DNA of 64,000 nucleotides from Mycobacterium paraffinicum (GCF_001907675.1 NZ_MPNT01000008.1:1-64000); one strand, 5' to 3'. Shown: positions 1 to 9,651, numbered from the stretch's first letter. A program made the numbers and translations. Notes: generated by a model from the sequence alone, not told the origin.

Positions 1-2
1 TG

Positions 3-332
3 CCTGAGGTCCAGGTGCCCGCCCCGGCGCCGGCGGCCCCCGCTCCGGTCCCGGTGCCCGAGGCCCCGGCGCCCGCCCCGATTCCGGTGGCGCCGGCTCC
101 GGCCCCGCCACCCGCGGTGGCCCCCATTCCGGTGCCGATCCCGCTGCCGATTCCCGGCATCGGCGGGCCGGTCATCGGTGGGCCCCCCGGAGGCGGCTTC
201 GGGCCGCCGCACGGCGGCGGCGAGGAGGGGCCGCGCGGCGGTGGTGGTGGCGGCGGAATTCCCGGGCTTCCGGGCCTCGGCGGCGGCCACGGCGGCTTCG
301 GCGGTGGTCACGGAGGTTTCGGCCGCCGCTAG
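3..332 (+). CDS. 3' end of a Pro/Ala-rich, Gly-rich low-complexity protein (partial)
   Basis: The frame is open from the first bases of the window, so the gene begins upstream; a GTG at 15 is an internal codon or a weak alternative start. The visible part has a Pro-Ala-Val segment of about 60 residues, then a Gly-rich segment ending in GG-HGGF repeats and a final Arg-Arg before TAG. Such composition is common in mycobacterial exported or wall-associated proteins, but no domain, signal peptide or catalytic motif is visible. It runs in the same direction as udgA, 90 bp upstream of it. The function is unknown. Confidence 0.6.
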   Translation, partial: PEVQVPAPAPAAPAPVPVPEAPAPAPIPVAPAPAPPPAVAPIPVPIPLPIPGIGGPVIGGPPGGGFGPPHGGGEEGPRGGGGGGGIPGLPGLGGGHGGFGGGHGGFGRR

Positions 333-422
333 TCCGGACGGCAGACCACCTGTCATCCGCCGTTTGCCCCCCGCTCAGCCGGGCGATGCAGTTCGCTCAT
401 CGCGGCGACCTACACCGGTTGT

Positions 423-1748
423 ATGCGATGCACCGTTTTCGGCACCGGCTACCTGGGCGCCACCCACGCCGTTGGAATGGCGGAACTGGGACACGAGGTC
501 GTCGGGGTCGACATCGACCCCGGCAAGGTCGCCAAGCTCGCCGGCGGTGACATCCCGTTCTATGAGCCCGGGCTGCGCAAGCTGCTGACCAAGAACCTGG
601 CCGCGGGGCGGCTGCGGTTCACCACCGACTACGACATGGCGGCCGAGTTCGCCGACGTGCACTTCCTCGGCGTCGGCACGCCGCAGAAGAAGGGCGAGTA
701 CGGTGCCGACCTGCGCCACGTGTACGCCGTCATCGACGCGCTGGTGCCGCGGCTGACGAGATCGTCGGTGCTGGTGGGCAAGTCGACCGTCCCGGTGGGG
801 ACCGCGGCCGAGCTGAACCACCGCGCGGCCGGGCTGGCGCGGGACGGCGTCGAGGTCGAGGTCGCCTGGAATCCGGAGTTCCTGCGCGAGGGTTATGCGG
901 TGCACGACACGCTGCACCCCGACCGCATCGTGCTTGGCGTGCAACAGGATTCGATGCGCGCCGAGGCGGCGGTGCGTGAGCTGTACGGCCCCTTGCTCGC
1001 CGACGGCGTGCCGTTCCTGGTGACGGACCTGCAGACCGCGGAGCTGGTCAAGGTGTCGGCCAATGCCTTTCTGGCGACGAAGATTTCGTTCATCAACGCC
1101 ATCTCCGAGGTGTGTGAGGCCGCCGGCGCCGACGTCAGCGTGCTGGCCGACGCGCTCGGCTACGACCCGCGGATCGGCCGCCAATTCCTCAACGCCGGTT
1201 TGGGTTTCGGCGGGGGTTGCCTGCCCAAGGACATCCGCGCCTTCATGGCCCGCGCCGGCGAATTGGGGGCCGACCAGGCGCTGACGTTCCTGCGTGAGGT
1301 CGACAGCATCAACATGCGCCGGCGCACCCGGATGGTGGAGCTCGCCAGCGCAGCGTGCGGCGGCTCACTGCTGGGCGCCAACATCGCGGTGCTCGGTGCG
1401 GCGTTCAAGCCCGAATCCGATGACGTGCGCGACTCGCCCGCGCTCAACGTCGCCGGGCAGCTGCAGCTCAACGGCGCCGCGGTCAACGTGTATGACCCCA
1501 AGGCGCTGGACAACGCGCAGCAGCTGTTCCCGACGTTGAACTACGCGGTCTCCGTCGAGGAGGCCTGCGACCGCGCCGACGCGGTGCTCGTGCTCACCGA
1601 GTGGCGGCAATTCGTCGAGCTCGACCCCGCCGACCTGGCCGACCGCGTGCGGGCCCGGGTCATCGTCGACGGCCGCAATTGCCTCGACGCCGCCCGCTGG
1701 ACGCAGGCTGGCTGGCGGGTGTTCCGGCTGGGCGCCCCGCGGCCCTGA
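423..1748 (+). CDS. udgA: UDP-glucose 6-dehydrogenase
   Basis: Oxidises UDP-glucose to UDP-glucuronate with two NAD+, supplying uronic acid precursors for surface polysaccharide in the cytoplasm. The 441-residue length is normal for the family. The N-terminal Rossmann motif GTGYLG lies at residues 7-12. The central helical domain contains KVSANAFLATKISF-type sequence. The catalytic cysteine is Cys266 in GFGGGCLPKD. The C-terminal UDP-binding domain starts near GAAFKPESDDVRDSPA. The ATG at 423 places the Rossmann fold right at the N terminus. This corresponds to Rv0322 of M. tuberculosis. It is followed by a strong hairpin, so it probably forms its own unit. Confidence 0.95.
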   Translation: MRCTVFGTGYLGATHAVGMAELGHEVVGVDIDPGKVAKLAGGDIPFYEPGLRKLLTKNLAAGRLRFTTDYDMAAEFADVHFLGVGTPQKKGEYGADLRHVYAVIDALVPRLTRSSVLVGKSTVPVGTAAELNHRAAGLARDGVEVEVAWNPEFLREGYAVHDTLHPDRIVLGVQQDSMRAEAAVRELYGPLLADGVPFLVTDLQTAELVKVSANAFLATKISFINAISEVCEAAGADVSVLADALGYDPRIGRQFLNAGLGFGGGCLPKDIRAFMARAGELGADQALTFLREVDSINMRRRTRMVELASAACGGSLLGANIAVLGAAFKPESDDVRDSPALNVAGQLQLNGAAVNVYDPKALDNAQQLFPTLNYAVSVEEACDRADAVLVLTEWRQFVELDPADLADRVRARVIVDGRNCLDAARWTQAGWRVFRLGAPRP

Positions 1749-1760
1749 GGGCCTCCCGGG

Positions 1761-1820
1761 GCCGAGCGTCACGCCAGCGTGGCGCTGACCCGCGAATGCC
1801 ACGCTGGCGTGACGTTCGGC
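1761..1820. repeat. long inverted repeat (hairpin) after udgA, possible terminator
   Basis: Arms at 1761-1783 and 1798-1820 are 23 bp each and complementary at 22 of 23 positions, with a 14-nt loop. It starts 12 nt after the udgA stop. There is no T-tract, as is usual for mycobacterial I-shaped terminators. The outer end of the right arm reads cgttcggc, matching the stem ends of hairpins at 35 and 56 kb. Confidence 0.8.
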
Positions 1821-1847
1821 GCGAAGCCGGCGAGTAGCCTGACCGGC

Positions 1848-2603
1848 GTGGACTATGCCGGCGCATTCCTCGACGAGAACCGCGCATTTTCGGAGTTTTT
1901 CCGCGATGCGGACCCGTCCACGCCGGTGCCGACCTGCCCGGGGTGGGACCTGAACCAGCTGCTGCGCCACGTCGGTCGCGGCGACCGCTGGGCGGCGCAG
2001 ATCGTGCGCGAGCGACTGCAGGAGTTTCTCGACTTCCGGTCCGTCGAAGGAGGCAAGCCGCCGCCCGACCCGGCCGACGCCGTCTCCTGGCTGCAGGGCG
2101 GCGCACAACGGCTGGTCGACGCCGTCGAGCTGACCGGCGTGGAAACACCGGTGTGGACCTTCCTCGGGCAGCGCCCGGCGAACTGGTGGGTCCGCCGCCG
2201 CCTGCACGAGGTCGCCGTGCATCGGGCCGACGCGGCGATCGCCCTGGGAGCGCAGTTCACGCTGGCCGCCGAGATCGCCGCCGACGGAATCACCGAATGG
2301 CTCGAGCGGGTCGCGATCCAGGCCGGCGCACAGGGGGCGCCGCTCCCAATCGAGGACGGCGACACCCTGCACCTGCACGCCACCGACCCCGGGCTCGGCG
2401 AGGCCGGCGAGTGGACGATCGGCGTCGAGGCCGGGCGCATCACCTGGTCGCACGAGCACGGCAAGGGCACCGCGGCGCTGCGGGGCGGGGCGACCGAGCT
2501 GCTGTTGGCCATCCTGCGCCGGGTGCCGCTCGGCGACACCGGCGTCCAGCTGTTCGGCGACGAGGCGGTGTGGCAGAACTGGCTGGACCGTACCCCGCTC
2601 TAG
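1848..2603 (+). CDS. TIGR03083-type protein (mycothiol maleylpyruvate isomerase-like fold), Rv0332-like
   Basis: A 251-residue protein with an N-terminal DinB/MDMPI-type helical bundle. CPGWDLNQLLRHVG near residue 26 is the hallmark PGW..RDL-x-H-xG motif, whose histidine usually helps hold a divalent metal. A second conserved region, RRRLHEVAVHRADA, supplies the later metal-site histidines. The C-terminal half resembles the SCP2-like domain of these proteins. Members of this group are thiol-dependent isomerases or transferases, but the substrate here is unknown. The GTG at 1848 is chosen because an upstream in-frame start at 1779 lies inside the preceding hairpin. It matches Rv0332 by sequence and synteny with rmlA. 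Confidence 0.75.
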   Translation: MDYAGAFLDENRAFSEFFRDADPSTPVPTCPGWDLNQLLRHVGRGDRWAAQIVRERLQEFLDFRSVEGGKPPPDPADAVSWLQGGAQRLVDAVELTGVETPVWTFLGQRPANWWVRRRLHEVAVHRADAAIALGAQFTLAAEIAADGITEWLERVAIQAGAQGAPLPIEDGDTLHLHATDPGLGEAGEWTIGVEAGRITWSHEHGKGTAALRGGATELLLAILRRVPLGDTGVQLFGDEAVWQNWLDRTPL

Positions 2604-2632
2604 CCACGGGTCCACACGGTAACTTGCACACC

Positions 2633-3007
2633 ATGACCACTTCGGAGATCGCCACCGTCCTGGCATGGCACGACGCGCTCAACGCTGCCGACCTGGAAAC
2701 CCTGGTGGCCCTGTCCAGCGACGACATCGAGATCGGTGACGCGCACGGGGCCGCGCAGGGCCATGAGGCGCTGCGCCGGTGGGCCGCTGCCCGCCGCGAC
2801 ACGGCCGAAATCGGGCGGATGTACGTGCACGACGGTGTCGTGGTCGTCGAGCAGAAGGTGAGCGCCCAGGACGATCCCGGCGCCGTGACGACCGCCGCGT
2901 CGGCGTTCCGGGTGGTCCACGACCATGTCACGTCCGTGTTCCGGCACGGCGACCTGGCGTCCGCGCTGGCGGCCACCGAACTCACCGAATCCGACCTCGT
3001 CAGTTAA
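2633..3007 (+). CDS. SnoaL/NTF2-like small protein (Rv0333-like)
   Basis: A 124-residue protein. The N-terminal helix ([16 protein letters not shown]), the acidic IEIGDAHG segment and the terminal beta-strands fit the SnoaL-like NTF2 cone fold, usually a small enzyme or ligand-binding domain. No catalytic assignment can be made. It lies 29 bp after the TIGR03083 gene and 22 bp before rmlA in the same direction, as Rv0332-Rv0333-Rv0334 do in M. tuberculosis, so co-transcription is likely. Confidence 0.7.
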   Translation: MTTSEIATVLAWHDALNAADLETLVALSSDDIEIGDAHGAAQGHEALRRWAAARRDTAEIGRMYVHDGVVVVEQKVSAQDDPGAVTTAASAFRVVHDHVTSVFRHGDLASALAATELTESDLVS

Positions 3008-3029
3008 GCGTGGAATAGGGGAGCCACTC

Positions 3030-3905
3030 ATGCGCGGCATCATCTTGGCCGGCGGCTCGGGCACCCGCCTGCACCCGATCACCGTGGGCATCAGCAAGCA
3101 GCTGTTGCCGGTGTACGACAAGCCGATGGTCTACTACCCGCTGTCCACGCTGATGATGGCCGGGATCCGGGACATCCTGGTGATCACCACCCCGCACGAC
3201 GCGGCGGGCTTCGAGCGGCTCCTGGGCGACGGCTCGCAGTTCGGGATCAACATTTCCTACGTGACGCAGGAGCGGCCCGACGGCCTGGCCCAGGCCTTCG
3301 TCCTCGGCGCCGACCACATCGGCAACGACTCGGTGGCTTTGGTGTTGGGGGACAACATCTTCTACGGGCCCGGCCTGGGCACCAGCCTGAGTCGCTTCCA
3401 AACCATCAGCGGCGGAGCGGTTTTCGCCTATTGGGTGGCCAACCCGTCGGCGTACGGCGTGGTCGAGTTCAGCGACGACGGTATGGCGCTGTCGCTGGAG
3501 GAGAAACCCCAGACGCCGAAATCCAATTACGCGGTGCCGGGTTTGTATTTCTACGACAACGACGTGATCGAGATCGCCAAGGGCCTCAAGAAGTCGGCGC
3601 GCGGCGAGTACGAGATCACCGAGGTCAACCAGATCTATCTGAGCCGGGGCAAGTTGTCGGTCGAGGTGATGGCCCGCGGGACGGCCTGGCTCGACACCGG
3701 AACGTTCGACTCGCTGCTGGACGCCAGCGACTTCGTGCGGACGCTGGAACGGCGGCAGGGACTGAAGGTCAGCGTCCCCGAGGAAGTCGCGTGGCAGCAG
3801 GGCTGGATCACCGACCAGCAGCTGGCCGAGCGTGCCCATACCCTGCTCAAGTCCGGCTATGGCGGTTATCTGCTGGATCTGTTGGAGCGGAGCCGGTTTC
3901 ACTAG
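3030..3905 (+). CDS. rmlA: glucose-1-phosphate thymidylyltransferase
   Basis: Makes dTDP-glucose from dTTP and glucose-1-phosphate, the first step to dTDP-L-rhamnose, the linker sugar joining arabinogalactan to peptidoglycan. The N-terminal nucleotide-binding signature is GGSGTRLHP, followed by [12 protein letters not shown], and metal-binding LGDNIFYG lies near residue 108. The [11 protein letters not shown] region is conserved in the family. The 291-residue length is typical. The ATG at 3030 is preceded by a purine-rich ribosome-binding site (ataggggag). The last 59 bp overlap the convergent membrane gene that follows. Confidence 0.95.
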   Translation: MRGIILAGGSGTRLHPITVGISKQLLPVYDKPMVYYPLSTLMMAGIRDILVITTPHDAAGFERLLGDGSQFGINISYVTQERPDGLAQAFVLGADHIGNDSVALVLGDNIFYGPGLGTSLSRFQTISGGAVFAYWVANPSAYGVVEFSDDGMALSLEEKPQTPKSNYAVPGLYFYDNDVIEIAKGLKKSARGEYEITEVNQIYLSRGKLSVEVMARGTAWLDTGTFDSLLDASDFVRTLERRQGLKVSVPEEVAWQQGWITDQQLAERAHTLLKSGYGGYLLDLLERSRFH

Positions 3906-5118
3906 GCTTGGCCAGCGCGGCGGCGATTGCCGTCGTCAGCGGCACCGACAGCGCCAGCGCGATGCCGCCCACCGCGGACCGGGCGATCTCGATGGCCACG
4001 CTCTCGCCCGTCAGCACGTCGGTCAGCGAACGGTTGGCCACGCTGAACAGCAGCAGCAGCGGGAGCGAACTGCCGGCGTAGGCCAGCACCAGCGTGTACA
4101 CGGTGCTGGCGATGTGGTCGCGGCCAACCCGAATGGCGCCCAGGAAGATCGCGCGCCGCGACCCGCCGAGGTGCGCCAGCTCGAACACCGTGGAGGCCTG
4201 GGTCACCGTCACGTCGTTGAGCACACCCAGCGACCCGATGATGAAGCCGGCGAGCAGCAGGCCGCTGATCGACACGTTGCCCAGGTACGCGCTGACGGTG
4301 GCGTTCTGGTCATCGGACAAGCCGGTCAGATGCGCCAGTTGGATTGCGGCCCACGATAATCCCGCCGCCAGCAGCAGCGACGTCAACGTGCCCAGCAGCG
4401 CGGCGCTGGTCCGCAGGCTCACGCCGTGGGCCAGATAGATGACCGCGTACAGGATCGCCGCCGCGCCCACCAGCGCCACCGGAACCGCGGGCGCGCCGTC
4501 ACGCAGGGCCGGCAGCAGGAACCCCACCAGGACCAGAAACGCGACCGCGATACCCACCAGCGCGAGCAGCCCCCGCCAGCGGGCCACCGCCACGATCACC
4601 ACCGCGAACGCGACGGCCAGGGCGATCAGCGACCAGCCGCGTTCAAAGTCGTAGAACGCGTAGCTGGTGGCGCCCTGATCGTCGACCTGGCGGACGAGCC
4701 GAATGTGGTCTCCCACCGCGAATTTGGGCTGACCGGGGCCGGGGGAGGACTCCAGCAACGTGTTGGCCCCGGTGTTGGGGCCGGAATCGATCGCCACCTG
4801 CGTCAGCACGCAGCGGCCCGCGCCCGGGGGCGCCGGCTGCGGCGCGGTGGTGAGGACCTGGCTGACCGACGGGCTGCCGCAGTCGCCCATGCCGCTGGAC
4901 AGCACGTGCCCGGACTGGGTGCTCACCGCGCCGCCGGCGGCGTTCTGGAACGGCATCGGGATGTCGACGTGCTGCCGGCTGGGCCACAGCGCGATGGCGC
5001 CGCCCAGCACCGCCACCCCGATCACCACCAATAGCCCGACGACGATCCGGGCGGGCAGCGATTCAACCTGGGCCGGACCGGGTGGGCCATGCGAGTGGGA
5101 GTGTGTCACCCGGTCCAC
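3847..5118 (-). CDS. YibE/F-family multi-pass membrane protein
   Basis: A 423-residue integral membrane protein. A His-rich cytoplasmic start (THSHSHG) leads into one TM helix at about residues 24-45. An extracytoplasmic domain of about 110 residues with several cysteines follows, then about seven TM helices. The segment [17 protein letters not shown] and the following HLGG..AIFLGA.RVGRDHI match the YibE/F family (PF07907), whose biochemical role is not established. Its 3' end overlaps rmlA by 59 bp in convergent orientation. I know no equivalent between rmlA and aspC in M. tuberculosis, where a PE gene and a 13E12 repeat gene lie instead. Confidence 0.8.
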   Translation of the reverse strand: MDRVTHSHSHGPPGPAQVESLPARIVVGLLVVIGVAVLGGAIALWPSRQHVDIPMPFQNAAGGAVSTQSGHVLSSGMGDCGSPSVSQVLTTAPQPAPPGAGRCVLTQVAIDSGPNTGANTLLESSPGPGQPKFAVGDHIRLVRQVDDQGATSYAFYDFERGWSLIALAVAFAVVIVAVARWRGLLALVGIAVAFLVLVGFLLPALRDGAPAVPVALVGAAAILYAVIYLAHGVSLRTSAALLGTLTSLLLAAGLSWAAIQLAHLTGLSDDQNATVSAYLGNVSISGLLLAGFIIGSLGVLNDVTVTQASTVFELAHLGGSRRAIFLGAIRVGRDHIASTVYTLVLAYAGSSLPLLLLFSVANRSLTDVLTGESVAIEIARSAVGGIALALSVPLTTAIAAALAKPSETGSAPTDPADNRHSRT

Positions 5119-5144
5119 CGTAGAGGCGCCGGCTGCGAAGTTGC

Positions 5145-6434
5145 TTACTGGCGATAGCTGACCAGGAAGTTACCGAGCCGCTCGATCGCGGCGGCGAGAT
5201 CGCGCGACCAGGGCAGCGTCACGATGCGCAGGTGATCCGGTGCCGGCCAATTGAATCCGGTGCCCTGGGTGACCAGGATCTTCTCCTGCAGCAGCAGGTC
5301 GAGGACTAGCTGTTCGTCGTCGGTGATGTCGTAAACCTCGGGATCGAGCCGGGGGAAGGCGTACAGCGCGCCCTCGGGCTTGACACACGACACTCCGGGA
5401 ATCTCGTTGAGTTTCTCCCACGCGACGTCACGCTGCTCGAGCAGCCGCCCGCCGGGCAGCACCAGGTCTTCGATGCTCTGGTGGCCACCGAGGGCCACCT
5501 GAATCCCGTGCTGGGCGGGAACATTGGGGCACAGCCGCATGTTGGCCAGCAGGTTGATGCCCTCGATGAAGCTTTCGGCGTGGTCCTTGGGCCCGGTGAT
5601 CGCCAGCCAGCCCGCGCGATAGCCGGCGACCCGGTAGGCCTTGGACAGGCCGTTGAAGGTGAGGCACAGCATGTCGTGCGCCAGCGAGGCCACGTTGATG
5701 TGCGTGGCGTCGTCGTAGAGGATCTTGTCGTAGATCTCATCGGCGAGTAGCAGCAGTTCGTGCTTGCGCGCCAGCTCGACCATCTGGGTCAGGACCTCGC
5801 GGCTGTACACGGCGCCGGTCGGGTTGTTCGGGTTGATGATGACCAGCGCCTTGGTGCGCTCGCTGATCTTGGACTCCAGGTCGGCGATGTCGGGCTGCCA
5901 CGCCTGCGTCTCGTCGCACAGGTAGTGCACGGGCGTCCCGCCGGCCAGGGATGTCGACGCCGTCCACAGCGGGTAGTCCGGCGACGGGATCAACACCTCG
6001 TCGCCGTTGTCCAGCAGGGCCTGCAGCGTCATCGTGATCAGCTCGGAGACGCCGTTGCCCAGGTAGACGTCGTCGACGTCGAACCGGGGGAAGCCCTCGA
6101 CCAGCTCGTAGCGGGTGACCACCGCCCGGCGCGCGGGCAGGATGCCCTGCGAGTCGGAGTAGCCCTGCGCGTACGGCAGCGCCTGGATCATGTCCCGCAT
6201 GATCACGTCGGGGGCCTCGAAGCCGAACGGCGCCGGGTTGCCGATGTTGAGTTTGAGGATGCGGTGCCCCTCGGCCTCCAGCCGCGCGGCCTGCGCGTGC
6301 ACCGGACCGCGGATCTCGTACAGGACGTCCTGAAGCTTGGACGACTGCGCGAAGACCCGCTGCCGGTGATGGCCGGAGGCGTGCAATGGCAGCTGGTGAG
6401 TGGTCACGTCCTTAATGGTGCCACCACTGTCCAC
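5145..6434 (-). CDS. aspC: PLP-dependent alanine/aspartate aminotransferase (Rv0337c-like)
   Basis: A class I/II aminotransferase of 429 residues, the same length as M. tuberculosis AspC (Rv0337c), which it matches closely from the DVTTHQLP start region to the terminal LVSYRQ. It catalyses transamination with 2-oxoglutarate in the cytoplasm; annotation alternates between aspartate and alanine as preferred donor. Visible features include NPNNPTGAVYS, DEIYDKILYDD and the PLP-lysine site NGLSKAYRVAGYR. A terminal Arg motif, HLRIVTLPW, binds the carboxylate. The next upstream gene on this strand ends 32 bp away. Confidence 0.93.
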   Translation of the reverse strand: MDSGGTIKDVTTHQLPLHASGHHRQRVFAQSSKLQDVLYEIRGPVHAQAARLEAEGHRILKLNIGNPAPFGFEAPDVIMRDMIQALPYAQGYSDSQGILPARRAVVTRYELVEGFPRFDVDDVYLGNGVSELITMTLQALLDNGDEVLIPSPDYPLWTASTSLAGGTPVHYLCDETQAWQPDIADLESKISERTKALVIINPNNPTGAVYSREVLTQMVELARKHELLLLADEIYDKILYDDATHINVASLAHDMLCLTFNGLSKAYRVAGYRAGWLAITGPKDHAESFIEGINLLANMRLCPNVPAQHGIQVALGGHQSIEDLVLPGGRLLEQRDVAWEKLNEIPGVSCVKPEGALYAFPRLDPEVYDITDDEQLVLDLLLQEKILVTQGTGFNWPAPDHLRIVTLPWSRDLAAAIERLGNFLVSYRQ

Positions 6435-6466
6435 CGAAATTTGCCGTCAAGCGACAAAATCCCAGG

Positions 6467-9457
6467 TCAGCGCTTGCCCGGCGGCCGGGCCCCGCGGGCG
6501 ATGCCCAGGCCCTTCACCGGCTGCGCGGGCTGCTCCTGATCGCCGTCGGTTTGCTTTGCCGGCTCCGCTTTGGGCGCGGGCTCGGCCGCGGGCTGCGGGG
6601 CGGCCTCGGCCTTCGGCGCCTCGGCCTTGGGCGCCTCGGCGGCCGGCGCGGCCTTCTTCGCACCGGGGCGCTTGGCGCCCGCCGCGATGCCCAGGCCCTT
6701 GACGGGCGCCGCGGGCGCCTTGTCCTCGGTCTCCGGGGCGGCCTCGGCGGGCTGAGCCTCGGCCTTGGGTGCCTCGGCCTTGGGTGCCTCGGCGGCCGGT
6801 GCGGCCTTCTTCGCGCCGGGGCGCTTGGCGCCGGCGGCGATGCCCAGCCCCTTGGCCGGGGCGGCCGCGGGGGATTCCGCGGGCGCCTCCGCCTTGGCCT
6901 CGGCCTGCGCGGGCGCGGCCTTCTTGGCGCCCGGGCGCTTGGCTCCGCCGGCGATGCCCAGCCCCTTGGCAGGCGCGGCGGGCGCGGCGGGAGCGGAGGC
7001 CTCGGCCTTGCCGTCGCCGGCGGGTTCGGCCGCCTTCTTGCCGGGCTTCTTGGCGCCGCCGGCGATGCCCAGTCCCTTGACCGGCGCGGCGGGCGCCGCG
7101 GCGGCGGCCTCGGACTTCGGGGCCTCCTCGGCGGGCGCCTCCTCGGTCTCCTTGGCCGGTGCCTCGACCGTCGCGGTGGCCTTGGGTGCCTGTGCCGCTC
7201 GCTTCTCGGCTTCCTTTGCGGCGGTGCCCTTCTCCGGCAGCGTCGCCTTGTCGTACTCGAGGGAGCCGAGCAGCACCTGGGCGACGTCGAGCACCTCGAC
7301 CCCGGTCCGGCCGGCCTCCTCGGAGCGGTCGTTGACACCGTCGGTGACCATCACCCGGCAGAACGGGCAGCCGGTTGCGATCGTGGACGCCCCGGTGGCC
7401 AGGGCCTCGTCGACGCGCTCGTGGTTGATGCGCTTGCCGATGTGCTCTTCCATCCACATCCGCGCGCCGCCCGCGCCGCAGCAGAAGCTGCGCTCGGCGT
7501 GGCGCGGCATCTCGGTGAGCGTCGCTCCCGCGGCCCCGATCAGCTCACGCGGCGCCTCGTACACCTTGTTGTGCCGGCCCAGGTAGCACGGGTCGTGATA
7601 GGTGATGTCCTGCGACACGGGGGTGACCGGCACCAGCTTGTTGTCGCGGATCAGCCGGTTGAGGAGCTGGGTGTGGTGCAGCACGGAGTAGTTGGCGCCC
7701 AGTTGCCGGTATTCGCGGCCCAGGGTGTTGAAGCAGTGCGGGCAGGTGACCACGATCTTGCGGTCGACGGTCTCGGTGCCCTCGAACACCCCGTCCAGCG
7801 TCTCGACGGCCTGGGCGGCCAGCTGCTGGAAGAGGAACTCGTTGCCCGAGCGGCGCGCGGAGTCGCCGTTGCAGGTTTCGCCGGTGCCCAGCACCAGGTA
7901 CTTCACGCCGGCGATCGCCAGCAATTCGGCGACGGCCTTGGTGGTCTTCTTGGCCTTGTCGTCATAGGCGCCGGCGCAGCCCACCCAGAACAGGTACTCG
8001 TAGCCGTCGAAGCTGTCGACGTCCTCGCCGTAGACCGGGACGTCGAAGTCGACCTCGTCGATCCAGTTGGTGCGGTCGGAGGCGTTCTGGCCCCACGGGT
8101 TGGCCTTGGTTTCCAGGTTCTTGAAGAGCGCCGACAGCTCCGAGGGGAACTCGGACTCCATCATCACCTGATAGCGGCGCATGTCGACGATGTGGTCGAC
8201 GTGCTCGATGTCCACCGGGCACTGCTCGACGCACGCGCCGCAGGTCACGCAGGACCACAGCACGTCGGGGTCGATCACGCCGCCCTGCTCCTCGGTGCCG
8301 ACCAGTGGGCGGGTGGCCTGCTCGGGCCCGGAGCCCATCACGCGGCCGAAGCCCGACTCGGGGACGTGGTGCGCCTCGGCGTGCTTCTCGCCGGCCAGCT
8401 CCTCGCCGACCCCGCCTTCCGGGGTGTTCTCGAGGGGGCTCTCCTTGTCACCGAGGATGTAGGGCGCCTTGGCCATCCAGTGGTCGCGCAGGTCCATGAT
8501 GACGAGCTTGGGCGACAGCGGCTTGCCGGTGTTCCATGCCGGACACTGCGACTGGCAGCGGCCGCACTCGGTACAGGTGGCGAAGTCCAGCATCGCCTTC
8601 CAGCTGAAGTCCTCGATCTTGCCGCGCCCGAATTCGGCGTCGTCGGGCGGGTTTTCGAAGTCGATCGGCTTGCCGTCGTGTTCCAGGGGCAGCAACGGCC
8701 CCAGCCCGTTGGGCAGCCGCTTGAAGATGACGTTGATCGGCGCCGTGAAGATGTGCATGTGCTTGGAGTGCAGCACGATGATCAGGAACGCCAGCATGAC
8801 CGCGATGTGCAGCAGCAGGGCCGTCGTCTCGATGATCTCGTTGGCGGGCTGCCCGAGCGGACGCAGAATGGCGCCGAACAGCTGGGACAAAAAGGCGCCC
8901 TTGCCGTAGGGCAGCGTGCCGTTGTTGACCGCGGACCCGCGGACCAGCACGTAGGTCCAGACGACGTTGAAGATCATGAACAGCACCAGCCACGCTCCGC
9001 CGGTGTGGGAGCCGTAGAACCGGGATGAGCGGCCGATCTCGCGGGGGCTGCGCATCACCCGGATGATGGCGAAGGTCGTGATGCCCAGGAAGACGGCGGT
9101 GGCGAAGAAGTCCTGCAGGAAGCCCAGCGCGTCCCAGCGCCCGATGATCGGGATGTGGAAGTTGTCCTGGAAGAGCAGGCCGTAGGCCTCGATGTAGACC
9201 GTGAGCAGGATGAAGAAGCCCCACATGGTGAAGAAGTGGGCCAGGCCGGGGATCGACCATTTGAGCAGCCGGCGCTGCCCGAAGACCTCGGAGACCTCCG
9301 CCCAGATTCGCTTGCCGGGTTCGTCGGTGTGCCCCGGTGCGGGCCTCCCGGACGTGATCAGCTTGAACAGCCACAGGACGCGCCGGGCAGCGAGTGCGGC
9401 CACGACCAGCGTCATGCCCATGCCCACTATCAGTCTGATGAGCATCTGCGTCGTCAC
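6467..9457 (-). CDS. membrane Fe-S oxidoreductase, HdrD/CCG-type, with repeat tail (Rv0338c-like)
   Basis: A 996-residue membrane-bound oxidoreductase. The N-terminal third has about five TM helices (nitrate-reductase gamma-like). Two 4Fe-4S motifs follow, CTECGRCQSQCPAW and CVTCGACVEQCPVD. Then come two CCG domains with GCAGAYDDKAKK, CPHCFNTLGREY, DPCYLGRHN and SFCCGAGG, the cysteine-rich heterodisulfide-reductase type. By family it passes electrons between a membrane quinone or haem and a soluble partner; the partner is unknown. The GTG at 9457 is preferred, with GGGGAGA six bases upstream, because an in-frame TTG at 9472 would put the ribosome-binding site inside the gene. About 200 C-terminal residues are a low-complexity repeat tail. 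Confidence 0.88.
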   Translation of the reverse strand: MTTQMLIRLIVGMGMTLVVAALAARRVLWLFKLITSGRPAPGHTDEPGKRIWAEVSEVFGQRRLLKWSIPGLAHFFTMWGFFILLTVYIEAYGLLFQDNFHIPIIGRWDALGFLQDFFATAVFLGITTFAIIRVMRSPREIGRSSRFYGSHTGGAWLVLFMIFNVVWTYVLVRGSAVNNGTLPYGKGAFLSQLFGAILRPLGQPANEIIETTALLLHIAVMLAFLIIVLHSKHMHIFTAPINVIFKRLPNGLGPLLPLEHDGKPIDFENPPDDAEFGRGKIEDFSWKAMLDFATCTECGRCQSQCPAWNTGKPLSPKLVIMDLRDHWMAKAPYILGDKESPLENTPEGGVGEELAGEKHAEAHHVPESGFGRVMGSGPEQATRPLVGTEEQGGVIDPDVLWSCVTCGACVEQCPVDIEHVDHIVDMRRYQVMMESEFPSELSALFKNLETKANPWGQNASDRTNWIDEVDFDVPVYGEDVDSFDGYEYLFWVGCAGAYDDKAKKTTKAVAELLAIAGVKYLVLGTGETCNGDSARRSGNEFLFQQLAAQAVETLDGVFEGTETVDRKIVVTCPHCFNTLGREYRQLGANYSVLHHTQLLNRLIRDNKLVPVTPVSQDITYHDPCYLGRHNKVYEAPRELIGAAGATLTEMPRHAERSFCCGAGGARMWMEEHIGKRINHERVDEALATGASTIATGCPFCRVMVTDGVNDRSEEAGRTGVEVLDVAQVLLGSLEYDKATLPEKGTAAKEAEKRAAQAPKATATVEAPAKETEEAPAEEAPKSEAAAAAPAAPVKGLGIAGGAKKPGKKAAEPAGDGKAEASAPAAPAAPAKGLGIAGGAKRPGAKKAAPAQAEAKAEAPAESPAAAPAKGLGIAAGAKRPGAKKAAPAAEAPKAEAPKAEAQPAEAAPETEDKAPAAPVKGLGIAAGAKRPGAKKAAPAAEAPKAEAPKAEAAPQPAAEPAPKAEPAKQTDGDQEQPAQPVKGLGIARGARPPGKR
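6470..7090 (-). repeat. five-copy KGLGIA-GAK-PG repeat encoded in the oxidoreductase tail
   Basis: Five copies of a core reading KGLGIAxGAKxPGxKKAA (the last one KGLGIARGARPPGKR) are spaced by Ala/Glu/Pro/Lys linkers of variable length. At DNA level, near-identical blocks recur at about 7035-7085, 6915-6970, 6805-6860, 6650-6705 and 6473-6520. Such arrays are prone to copy-number change by slippage. Confidence 0.85.
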
Positions 9458-9651
9458 TGATGGTCTCCCCAATGCATCGTTGATTCAGCCTGCGATTTGT
9501 TTGCCTGCTCAGCCCTGCTCATAGTTGCATCTCCGCAGCTTCCGCCGCGAGAAAGGCTGCCCTAAGTTGGGGGCTCGTCGCCGCCCGTGGCCTGCTTCGT
9601 TAGTCCCCGCGCAGGGGTGTGACCTTCGTCGCCGTGACCTGCGCCACGGGG

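Noticed and set aside
6551-9028. 825-codon open frame on the plus strand opposite the Fe-S oxidoreductase
   Set aside because: Leu/Gly/Arg-rich translation with no domain, fully antisense to a gene with clear Fe-S and CCG motifs; a typical shadow of GC-rich codon bias.
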